From Legionella cincinnatiensis (lineage in GTDB: Bacteria > Pseudomonadota > Gammaproteobacteria > Legionellales > Legionellaceae): a stretch of DNA of 64,000 bases. The notes under the pieces were generated by a model. That model was not told the origin of the DNA. It did no database searches and was given only the letters and a program-made list of their open reading frames with translations. The stretch is from the NCBI RefSeq assembly GCF_900452415.1, contig NZ_UGNX01000001.1, forward strand, positions 2,356,001-2,420,000, given 5' to 3'. Of this stretch, positions 28,283 through 35,664 are shown in pieces (position 1 is the stretch's first letter; every line of letters starts with the position of its first letter). The position numbers and the translations under genes were made by a program.

Positions 28283-28496
28283 ATTGAGTTCAATTAATGT
28301 TCATTTGATCTAATAATATTTTGGATTTGCTTTCAGGAAGATTAGATAGTAAAGATTATATGATAACTCGTTTACTGACACCCTGCTGAAAACTCCCGAT
28401 TAAATGCGTAACTATCCCATCCATTATTTGTGTTCATATTCTCTTAATTATTTATTGATAGAATCACGTCACTTTTGATCTGAAAATGAGGTTTTT

Positions 28497-29069
28497 ATGA
28501 TTACTGAAGAAGAAGTGCTTAGTCAACAAGAAAATACTATTGCCCTTCCAGCAAGAAAAAAAAAGAAAACAGTTTCTTGGAATGACAACCAAAGTGAAGG
28601 GAAAATTAGTGAACAACACCTTAAAGTTGGTCCGAGTGCTACTCCATCTAAAAAAACGCTAGATACTCAAATGAAACAACTAGTGGAGAAAGAGGGATAT
28701 TCCGAACTTGAAGCTGCTGCGTTTACTGGAAAACCCCAGACTCTCAGTGGCGAAGTAATTCTTACGGAGCCAACTTTTTATATTTCTCCGGAAGAGATAC
28801 AGAAACAAGTTGCTGAAAAAAAAGAACTTAAAAGTGCGAATGCCAACCAAGAAAAAAGTATTAAAAATAGTTTTTTCAGACCCAAGATGATTCACATTGG
28901 AATGCCTAACCCAGATGCGCAAGAAAAAAACATGAAGGATAAAAATGAAGAAAAAAGAACTATCCAAGGGCATGAAAATACTTTCTTTGGTACCCGACGT
29001 CCACTTATTATTGGAGCAACATCTATAGATACTTCTGTAATTATGGCTTTAGCTAATTTCAATTATTAA
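28497..29069 (+). CDS. Disordered effector candidate with PP1-docking (RVxF) motif
   Basis: 190 residues, mostly polar and low in hydrophobics, so probably largely unstructured. Residues 20-30 read RKKKKTVSWND: the core Lys24-Thr-Val-Ser-Trp28 fits the RVxF motif by which regulators bind host protein phosphatase 1, and the basic lead and acidic follow-up resemble the nuclear PP1 subunit PNUTS (KTVTW followed by acidic residues). The basic run could also be a nuclear localisation signal. There is no enzyme domain. A small PP1-targeting protein secreted into host cells is a plausible but untested role. GAGG precedes the ATG at short distance. Confidence 0.7.
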   Translation: MITEEEVLSQQENTIALPARKKKKTVSWNDNQSEGKISEQHLKVGPSATPSKKTLDTQMKQLVEKEGYSELEAAAFTGKPQTLSGEVILTEPTFYISPEEIQKQVAEKKELKSANANQEKSIKNSFFRPKMIHIGMPNPDAQEKNMKDKNEEKRTIQGHENTFFGTRRPLIIGATSIDTSVIMALANFNY

Positions 29070-29144
29070 TTTATCAAGAGATGACTTACTTCATATTGCT
29101 ATGATAATTAGGTACGACCATTTTGTAAGTAATGAGTCATCAAG

Positions 29145-29169
29145 TTAACCGTCACATCGCGGCGGTTAA
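29145..29169 (+). terminator. Possible terminator hairpin
   Basis: TTAACCG (29145-29151) and CGGTTAA (29163-29169) form a 7-bp stem with an 11-base loop, followed by TTATTAAAATT. It lies 75 bases after the PP1-motif gene. Just upstream, GATGACT and AGTCATC form a second, larger inverted repeat. Confidence 0.4.
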
Positions 29170-29297
29170 TTATTAAAATTAACTTTGTTTCTTTGCTTAT
29201 GCAAGATCAATCTCCTCAAACAAATAATACGGTCAAACCACGTCTTTCTCAAAATTGACTAAAATTAGAATAGAACGAACAAAATAAAGGCTATCTT

Positions 29298-31448
29298 ATG
29301 TTGCAACTAATTTATATTAGCTCAGCAACTAAAGTGTTTACCAGTCAAGAACTCAGAATGCTATTGAACCAGTCAAGAGCTCGTAATTTAAAACAGGATA
29401 TTACTAGCCTCTTGATTTATTCTGGGCATTCCTTTATGCAGTTATTAGAGGGAAGTGAGATAGATGTGAGGGACGTTTATGCATCTATACTTAATGATCC
29501 TAGAAATATGGGCAACTTTATAGTTCTTGAACAGCATGTAGAGCAGAGACTGCTCTTAAATTGGCAAATGCAACTCCGTAAATTAGAACTTAATTTATTT
29601 AGTGATTTGTATGGATTATGCTTAAACAATAAAGCCGATTTCATTCAAAAATTGATAGATTTAGCGAATGATACACACCCATATGGTAAAGAATTCAATC
29701 CCAACAATCTTCCTTTTTTTAAAGAAAAAGAGGTGATAGAAACACCCTTTAAAGATGATTTTTTTAGATTTTCAACAGAAGTTGGCGCTGATGAAGTCTT
29801 TTTAATGAGGGATGATTCTAGCATTGTCTATGTCAATCACTCTGCATGTCAAAAACTTGGTTATACCAATAAGGAATTAATTGGTATGTATGTTTGGGAG
29901 TGGGACCCTCTTTTTCCAAAAGAAAGTTGGCCTGGCTTTTGGGAGGAATTCCTCAAAAAAAGACGACTTCATTTTGAGACCAAACATAAAAAAAAATCTG
30001 GAGAAATATTTCCAGTTGAAATTCATGCTCATTTGTATACGCATGATGGGAATGATTACGCCTTGGCATTTGTTAATGATATCAGTCAAAGAAAACAAAT
30101 CGAAGCTGAGCTATTAACTCACAAAATGCAATTAGAAAAAATTATTGAATCAAGAAATGAGAAATTAAAAAAATTAATTAGTAAATTATCTTTGCATAAA
30201 AGAATATTGGATACCCATTGCAGTGTGGCCATAACAAATGCCGATGGCACTATAACATATGTGAACAACAAATTTTGTGAGCTATCTGGTTATTCGAAAG
30301 ATGAACTTCTTGGGGCCAATCATAGAATTCTTATGTCTGATTATCACGATAGAATATTTTATAAAAATATGTATCAAACTATAACCATGGGAAGTATTTG
30401 GAAAGGTATTTTTTGTAATAAAGCGAAAGACGGCCACTTATATTGGATTGATATCAGTATCATTCCCAAACTGGATAAGACTGGGAAGCCTTTTGAATAC
30501 TATTCCGTATGCACTGACATTACTGCTAGAAAACTCATAGAATTAACTTTGGAAAATAAGGAAAAACAGGTCAGAACCATTTTGGAATTAGCTGGAGATG
30601 GTATCCATATTCTTGATAAGAATGGCTTTGTTATAGAATGTAGCGAATCATTTGCTAAATCTTTAGGATATACGAAAGAGGAGGTACTAAAGTTGAACGT
30701 GCTGGACTGGGACGCAAAAATTCCTAAAGAAAAAATGCACAATATTCTTAAGCATTTATTACATTCTGTTGAAGTATTTGAAACCAAACATAAACGGCAA
30801 AATGGTTCTGTTTTTGATGTTGAAATTAATGCAAAAGGAATTGTTCTTGATGGACAGCATTATATCTATGCTTCTTCTAGAGATATCACTGAACGACTAA
30901 AAGCTCAAAGAAGAATTGCAAAAATGGCTAATTTCGATCAGTTAACTGGATTAGCGAATAGGCATAAATTATTAGAAGCTTTCGAAAATTACATGCAAAT
31001 CGCGCGAAGAGATCAAAAAAAATTAATACTCATTTTAGCGGATATGGATAGTTTCAAACATATTAATGATACCTACGGCCATTTAGCTGGCGATGCAGCA
31101 TTAAAACATGTAGCTGGAAAATTGAAAAAAAAATGTCGACCGTATGATATAGCAGCGAGAATTGGAGGAGATGAATTTGCAGTTCTTATATTTAACGCTG
31201 AATTATCAGTGGGTATCCAATATATAGAACAGGTATGTTCAAAAATAAAAAATACATTCTTAATTCAGGATAATCCCCTTTTGTTAAGCTTAAGTATAGG
31301 TGTTGCGATGTTTCCGGATCACGCTCAGTCAATAGACGAATTATTTAGAAAGGCAGATTTAGCACTTTATCAATCCAAAAAAGATAGTAGAGTGAGGTAT
31401 TGTGTGTACGGAGATTATGCCTCTAACCCGAATAATTGGTTTTATTAA
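29298..31448 (+). CDS. Light-responsive diguanylate cyclase: BLUF-PAS-PAS-PAS-GGDEF
   Basis: 716 residues. BLUF domain at 1-95 with the flavin-switch residues Tyr6 (LIYIS), Asn30, Gln48 (FMQLLEG), Trp89 and Met91 (NWQM). Three PAS domains follow: about 155-270, 300-415 and 425-540; the first and third are similar to each other (both with FETKHK then PVEI/DVEIN). GGDEF domain at about 550-710 with intact GGDEF (623-627) and the inhibitory RxxD (RPYD, 614-617) nine residues earlier. So it should make c-di-GMP and be product-inhibited; there is no EAL domain. Blue light or flavin redox state would be the input. It is a single gene with AAAGG before the ATG. Confidence 0.93.
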   Translation: MLQLIYISSATKVFTSQELRMLLNQSRARNLKQDITSLLIYSGHSFMQLLEGSEIDVRDVYASILNDPRNMGNFIVLEQHVEQRLLLNWQMQLRKLELNLFSDLYGLCLNNKADFIQKLIDLANDTHPYGKEFNPNNLPFFKEKEVIETPFKDDFFRFSTEVGADEVFLMRDDSSIVYVNHSACQKLGYTNKELIGMYVWEWDPLFPKESWPGFWEEFLKKRRLHFETKHKKKSGEIFPVEIHAHLYTHDGNDYALAFVNDISQRKQIEAELLTHKMQLEKIIESRNEKLKKLISKLSLHKRILDTHCSVAITNADGTITYVNNKFCELSGYSKDELLGANHRILMSDYHDRIFYKNMYQTITMGSIWKGIFCNKAKDGHLYWIDISIIPKLDKTGKPFEYYSVCTDITARKLIELTLENKEKQVRTILELAGDGIHILDKNGFVIECSESFAKSLGYTKEEVLKLNVLDWDAKIPKEKMHNILKHLLHSVEVFETKHKRQNGSVFDVEINAKGIVLDGQHYIYASSRDITERLKAQRRIAKMANFDQLTGLANRHKLLEAFENYMQIARRDQKKLILILADMDSFKHINDTYGHLAGDAALKHVAGKLKKKCRPYDIAARIGGDEFAVLIFNAELSVGIQYIEQVCSKIKNTFLIQDNPLLLSLSIGVAMFPDHAQSIDELFRKADLALYQSKKDSRVRYCVYGDYASNPNNWFY

Positions 31449-31815
31449 GATAACGTAGGCTGGGCTATACACTACTTCTACTTGCAAACACCTTATGTCT
31501 AAGTCAGCCAACCTTTTAAAATCGGTGCGATTGTTATTCTTCCTGCTCATTTTGCCTCTTTTAGCTCTAACTCAAAGCGATGGAATTTAATAAAAGATAC
31601 GTGCTCAAGGTAAATTAAGTATTATTAATCAATAAGTTAATTCATATTTTTTCAACATGCCTGTCTCCTACCTAAGTTTATAGTTTAGAGTGTTAATTGC
31701 TCCTTTCAGTGTAGAATGATTGTCCCGCATTATAATGATTATTATATTGACACATTATAAATGTATTGATACCTTTGGTGAAAATTTTAACCTTTAACTT
31801 TAAATGGAGTTACCA
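31449..31815. other. Intergenic stretch with a possible promoter
   Basis: About 365 bases. A TTGACA (31747-31752) in very AT-rich DNA lies 64 bases before the next gene; a good -10 box at standard spacing is not obvious. Confidence 0.35.
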
Positions 31816-32232
31816 ATGCAAGAAAAAAAAGAAAATCTAACTCAATCACAAGAGCTTTCCATGAAGCGCAGTAATAGTATGTCTAAAATCATGGAATCTC
31901 TTTCTAAAGAAACACAAACTAATTCTAATGATCAATATGAAACAATCTCCAAAATCAATGATTCTCTTTCAAAGGAAGAGATAAAAGAAAATTCAAAGGA
32001 AGAGATTCAAATTAATCCCATGGCATTGATAAATAATGCGCCAAAAATGATGGAAGAGATGGAAAAGCAACTCAAGGAAATTGAGGGCGATAAAGAAATT
32101 GATGAGCTAGAAAAAGGCTTTAAAATGATGGGAGTGGGTTTAGTCGGAGTTTTAGGATTACTTGCTAACAGCGCTAAAGATAATAAAGATCAAGAAAATA
32201 ATACTGAAAAATTAGAGTGCAGAATATTTTAA
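31816..32232 (+). CDS. Small coiled-coil protein with C-terminal hydrophobic segment
   Basis: 138 residues from the ATG at 31816, which has GGAG 6 bases upstream. The first 100 residues are charged and Ser/Lys/Glu-rich, with a duplicated phrase (SMSKIMESLSKE and TISKINDSLSKE, about 25 residues apart). A short hydrophobic run, MMGVGLVGVLGLLA (about 113-126), could be a membrane anchor. No family recognised. The duplication and charge are typical of small Legionella effector candidates, but this is inference. Confidence 0.65.
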   Translation: MQEKKENLTQSQELSMKRSNSMSKIMESLSKETQTNSNDQYETISKINDSLSKEEIKENSKEEIQINPMALINNAPKMMEEMEKQLKEIEGDKEIDELEKGFKMMGVGLVGVLGLLANSAKDNKDQENNTEKLECRIF

Positions 32233-32321
32233 CCTAGAAAAAGCAGTTGACCTCGTAGCGAAAAGTTCGACTCCACTGCTACCCCCCCATAAAAATCAGC
32301 GAATTACGGTGATTTCCCGAA

Positions 32322-32339
32322 CACCACAAAAGTGTGGTG
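32322..32339. repeat. Perfect hairpin, function unclear
   Basis: CACCACA / TGTGGTG with an AAAG loop, about 90 bases after the preceding gene, flanked by C- and G-runs (GGGGGGATTTTGAGGGG). There is no T-run, so it is not a typical terminator. Confidence 0.4.
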
Positions 32340-32508
32340 GGGGGATTTTGAGGGGTACAACAACCAAAATATTAAAAACTAATTACCGTCCCTTCTTGTG
32401 TTGTCTCTTTTGCTTTTCTTAAGTTAACTTTTAAGATAAAGCGATATTTATTTGCTTATTTTTGTATTTTCTGTATAATTTTTAAACATTTCATTTACTG
32501 ATTTAACT

Positions 32509-32688
32509 ATGACTAAAAATGTAACTCCCATAAAAAACCCATTATCTGCCGCGAATACTTGGCGATTAGTGATCGATGGATGTCTACAAGCTGATAAGCA
32601 TGAATATGGTTTATTGTCCGCATGGCAACACGTAAGTAACACATTAGGCTCGCCACTTAATCTCAATTTCTCCAATAAGCACAAATAA
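32509..32688 (+). CDS. Possible small protein (59 residues)
   Basis: An ATG-started frame reading MTKNVTPIKNPLSAANTWRL and ending in LNLNFSNKHK. Composition is protein-like and better than the opposite-strand frame, but there is no clear ribosome binding site and no recognised family. It may be a fragment of a longer lost gene. Confidence 0.35.
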   Translation: MTKNVTPIKNPLSAANTWRLVIDGCLQADKHEYGLLSAWQHVSNTLGSPLNLNFSNKHK

Positions 32689-32707
32689 ATTATTAATCGA
32701 AATAACT

Positions 32708-33133
32708 AATAACCCCTCTTCTTGCAATAAACTCTTCACAAATATTTCTAATATTCAAACATTAACCAAAATATTCAACGCACCTGAGCAAAAATAAATT
32801 ATATTCAATAAATTGATAAATAACGAAGCAATCCTGAATGAGCTATTTTCCTTTGCCTATGATGTTGAAGAATTAGCTGATACATTCCATACGACAGAAC
32901 AACATAAAATTTTATTTAATCTCTTATTAAATAATGAAATAGCTCTAAATAAACTATTCTCCGATAGTTCATATTTTAAAATAATAGCTAAAATTTTTTC
33001 ACCTCTTGCTGATGCAGAAAAAATTTTTAAACGATCTCGTGAGAGTGAACCAAAAATTTCTTCTTCGACTCTTGGGTTCTTTAATCAAAATGACTTAGAA
33101 CTAAATAGTAAAAAAAGAGCAGCGACTCAATAA
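32708..33133 (+). pseudogene. Broken protein with ~37-residue repeats
   Basis: The intact part (32813-33133, from a TTG) has two helical repeats: NNEAILNELFSFAYD...TEQHK and NNEIALNKLFSDSSYF...DAEKI. The same frame upstream contains another repeat (NNPSSCNKLFTNISN...APEQK from 32708) that aligns without gaps, ending at a TAA (32795-32797) where the next copy has a Lys codon. So a single nonsense change has split a repeat protein. The repeats (helix-loop-helix, xLNxLF) match no family I know. Confidence 0.6.
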
Positions 33134-33222
33134 CTTATGTGTTCTTAAATCACAAAATATGGTAGCAACCCCTCTTTTTTACTAAAGAAATGTTCATTGA
33201 TACCAAGAACAACGGGGCGGGC

Positions 33223-33432
33223 TTATTGATGGAGTAGCTCTTTATTTTGCTCTTGGTAATGACGTTGATACAAGGGTTCTATGGTGGATTTTACTTTCTT
33301 ATAACATTCACTAAGGTATTTTTTCCTTGAAAAGAAAAAATTAAACACACTACTATTATGGGCCACATGAGCACTATTAGAAAATTTCTGAATAAGCTAG
33401 TCTGTATATTTTTTTGTCTTCGACAACCCCTT
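33223..33432 (-). pseudogene. Former C-terminal part of the nitrilase-like gene
   Basis: The frame of the 33433-34404 gene continues past its TAA (33433-33435) for 12 codons to a TAG (33397-33399), then for 57 more to a TAA (33223-33225). The translation after the TAG looks like real protein (AHVAHNSSVFNFFFSRKKY, then YQRHYQEQNKELLHQ). Two nonsense mutations have therefore probably removed about 70 residues. The lost tail is Glu/Gln-rich, as expected near a Dot/Icm secretion signal. Confidence 0.6.
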
Positions 33433-34404
33433 TTATTTAGGGGATAGACTTATAGCACTGTCAGTCAATATTTCCGGTTTTACATATTTATGGGTGTATT
33501 CGAGTAATCCTTCGTTAAATTCCGGTTTGATAGCTATTACTATGGGAGCTTCCTTCTTATCCATGCCCTTTTGTTGGATTAATGATGTACCTGTTATTGC
33601 GTCACAAAGTATATTAAATTTTCCAATTAAGTTTTTAGTATTCAAAGAAGTAGAGTCTGCCAAGATCAAATGATAGGTTGCCGGAGACTTATTTGGTTTC
33701 CAGGTGGATTTTAATAAACCACTGGCGTGATCTGCACAAATCTCTATAGCTAATGATTGAGTTTTGTTTAAAGATATTATATTTCTATTGGTACCGGGCT
33801 GAAATAAAGTACTGCCTTGTACCAAGGGCGCTCTCACCGTTGAACTATTAGGTAAAGTATATTCAAAACAAGGGACACGTTTGTCCACTTTATTCAATAC
33901 TATCCCCCCACTTAACAGATAACAAACATTGCGTACAACAGTAATTGTATGGTCAGAATTATTGGTTTGTGATTTATTTAAATAGTTTTCAAAGTCTTCT
34001 TGTTCAACAGTATAAGCACTTTTTTTGTGCGAATTTTCTTGGTAGCGTTGCGCCATTTTTAGCAACTTAGGAAATTGATATTCATTTTGATATTCTTTGG
34101 CGAAGGCGTATGGAAAAATAATAACGCAATTTTGATTTACTCGAGTAAACTCTTTTAATCTTTCCTGGATCCTCAGATGCTCGGAATAATCGAGAATTTT
34201 CGAATTTGAAGGGTTGGCCTTTGTTATTGCATATTCATGAGTGAGCAGAATGATTCTATGCTTGGGAAATTTTTGTTTTGCTAAGTTATATCCATCTTCA
34301 AAAGCACTCAGATACAGCTGCAGCTTTTCTTCAAATGAGGTAAATTTGGGGCTGACATCACCAGTAAGTTTTGAAAAATTAAAGCTTAAGATAAGATTTT
34401 TCAT
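33433..34404 (-). CDS. Nitrilase (carbon-nitrogen hydrolase)-like protein, probably C-terminally truncated
   Basis: 323 residues. The Glu-Lys-Cys triad of the nitrilase superfamily can be placed: Glu57 in IILLTHEYAI, Lys172 or 175 in CYLLSGGIVLNKVDKRVP, and Cys223 in LAIEICADHASG. The strand NCVIIFPYAF between them also fits. The motifs around Cys and Lys are the strongest. Nitrilases cleave or condense amide or nitrile bonds; the substrate here is unknown. The frame continues after the stop codon (33223-33432), so the present protein may be a shortened, possibly unsecreted product. Confidence 0.6.
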   Translation of the reverse strand: MKNLILSFNFSKLTGDVSPKFTSFEEKLQLYLSAFEDGYNLAKQKFPKHRIILLTHEYAITKANPSNSKILDYSEHLRIQERLKEFTRVNQNCVIIFPYAFAKEYQNEYQFPKLLKMAQRYQENSHKKSAYTVEQEDFENYLNKSQTNNSDHTITVVRNVCYLLSGGIVLNKVDKRVPCFEYTLPNSSTVRAPLVQGSTLFQPGTNRNIISLNKTQSLAIEICADHASGLLKSTWKPNKSPATYHLILADSTSLNTKNLIGKFNILCDAITGTSLIQQKGMDKKEAPIVIAIKPEFNEGLLEYTHKYVKPEILTDSAISLSPK

Positions 34405-34475
34405 AAAGTTCCACTAAGTTTAAATATAAATATTTGCTCATATTGAATTATAATCGACTATTATGAAGAGAAAAT

Positions 34476-34706
34476 ATGAAGGAATTATTAAAAATCACTT
34501 ATTTCCTTTTCTGCACTATTCCAAACAATTTAAAGGAGTTAATGGTAAACAAAGCAGGTCAAATAAAAGCCGCCACATTTGTAGAAAGCTGCAGTGTCTT
34601 TAATGGTTATATTGTAGAGTCAGGAACCCATAACGAACTACTAGCAATGAGGAGCGCTTATCATACTTATTGGACTCATCAGTCAAATGGATTCATTAAA
34701 AGTTAA
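34476..34706 (+). pseudogene. Remnant of an ABC transporter ATP-binding domain (C-terminal tail)
   Basis: The last ~35 codons read GYIVESGTHNELLA and YHTYWTHQSNGFI, matching the segment after the H-loop of exporter ABC ATPases (IVExGTHxELL ... YxxLWxHQxGGF). The Walker motifs and the rest are missing, and the first ~40 codons do not fit. A relic of a deleted ABC exporter. Confidence 0.6.
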
Positions 34707-34768
34707 AGATCCAGAATATGGAGAGGCAACTAGTGCCAAGTACAGTTCGGTGGCGATAATGGTAACAA

Positions 34769-34909
34769 GACTTTTAAGGTTTAATCAAGTTGGCAGAATT
34801 CAATCTGGCAAAATTTCAATCTGGAGTTGTCTTTTATTCCGGCAAAGAGGTGTTCACTTTATCACCAAATAATATTCAACTATATGCTTTGCCAAAATGT
34901 GCTTTATGA
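34769..34909 (+). pseudogene. Remnant of a second AAA/DUF4143 ATPase (last 46 codons)
   Basis: Nearly base-for-base similar to the end of the intact ATPase gene (8790-8940): phrases GLIKLAEFN, KFQSGVVFYSGKEV and NNIQLYALP align without gaps. An in-frame TAA sits three codons in. The rest of the gene is gone, so this marks a deletion or insertion endpoint. Confidence 0.8.
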
Positions 34910-34972
34910 TACCATATTAGGATGAATTACAGATGATTCTACTGACTAAAATCAGATTATTGGAGCGTTAAT

Positions 34973-35329
34973 ATGTGGAAAAAAATTCCAAGTAATTTTA
35001 AGAATTTGAAAGATAACAATAAAATTACTTTTCTCGGGAAGCGATTTATTTCTGATTCTTCGTATGAAAAAAGTTATAAGTTAATTGAAAAATATTGCGC
35101 TTATGATCCTAAATTTTGGGGAGAAATAAAAGAGGCAGTACAAAAAATTGAGCATGCTGAAAAAAATAAATCTCCATTGTTCCCTGAAGACATTGAAAAG
35201 TTACAGCAAATCCAACACACTTTATTGCGATCTTATGATTTTCCCGATTTATTTACAAAATTCAATCCCTTGCTTTCGACATTGAATAAAGCAGATAACT
35301 TACCCTACAAAAATACACCATTTTATTGA
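34973..35329 (+). CDS. Small hypothetical protein, paralogue of the 37925-38185 gene
   Basis: 118 residues; GGAG lies 7 bases before the ATG. The core YCAYDPKFWGEIKEAVQKIE (about 44-63) and the later LRSYDF...FNPLLSTLNKA align with the 86-residue protein encoded at 37925 (YYSDDPTFWDVINKRISYIE ... MNPLFELWDRA). The two lie on either side of the 740-residue gene on the same strand. Helical, soluble; function unknown. Confidence 0.75.
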   Translation: MWKKIPSNFKNLKDNNKITFLGKRFISDSSYEKSYKLIEKYCAYDPKFWGEIKEAVQKIEHAEKNKSPLFPEDIEKLQQIQHTLLRSYDFPDLFTKFNPLLSTLNKADNLPYKNTPFY

Positions 35330-35664
35330 ACACTTGGCGAACTAAGGCCTATCATAATAACAAAGATTGGCTTTGGAGCGAGTGTTTTCATGGCATTATT
35401 TATCACTCCAGCGTTTGATTGTAAAATATGGGCGGCATCTGAGGATACCTCAGACACCGTACCAATTTTTGAGTAATTCCATTCCCCACAACCTAATCGC
35501 GTCAAATCAGGATGCTTGTTCTAACTTTCAAATTTCCTGCGATAACCCTCTTTCATAAACTAAAAAATCAAAACTCATATTAAATACATCCATACTATAC
35601 TAATAGTATTCATTGTGAATAAAATTTAACTTTATTGTGCTTAAATACGCTATGAGGAACTAAA
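35330..35664. other. Intergenic stretch, nothing recognised
   Basis: About 335 bases. Short frames on both strands lack start signals. The last part should hold the promoter of the 740-residue gene. Confidence 0.35.

Noticed and set aside
28443-28451. PmrA-type site (CTTAATTAT) before the PP1-motif gene
   Set aside because: Only one half-site fits and such words are frequent in AT-rich DNA; position relative to a promoter could not be set.
32448-32684. 78-codon minus-strand frame
   Set aside because: The plus-strand frame 32509-32688 over the same bases looks more protein-like; neither has strong start signals.
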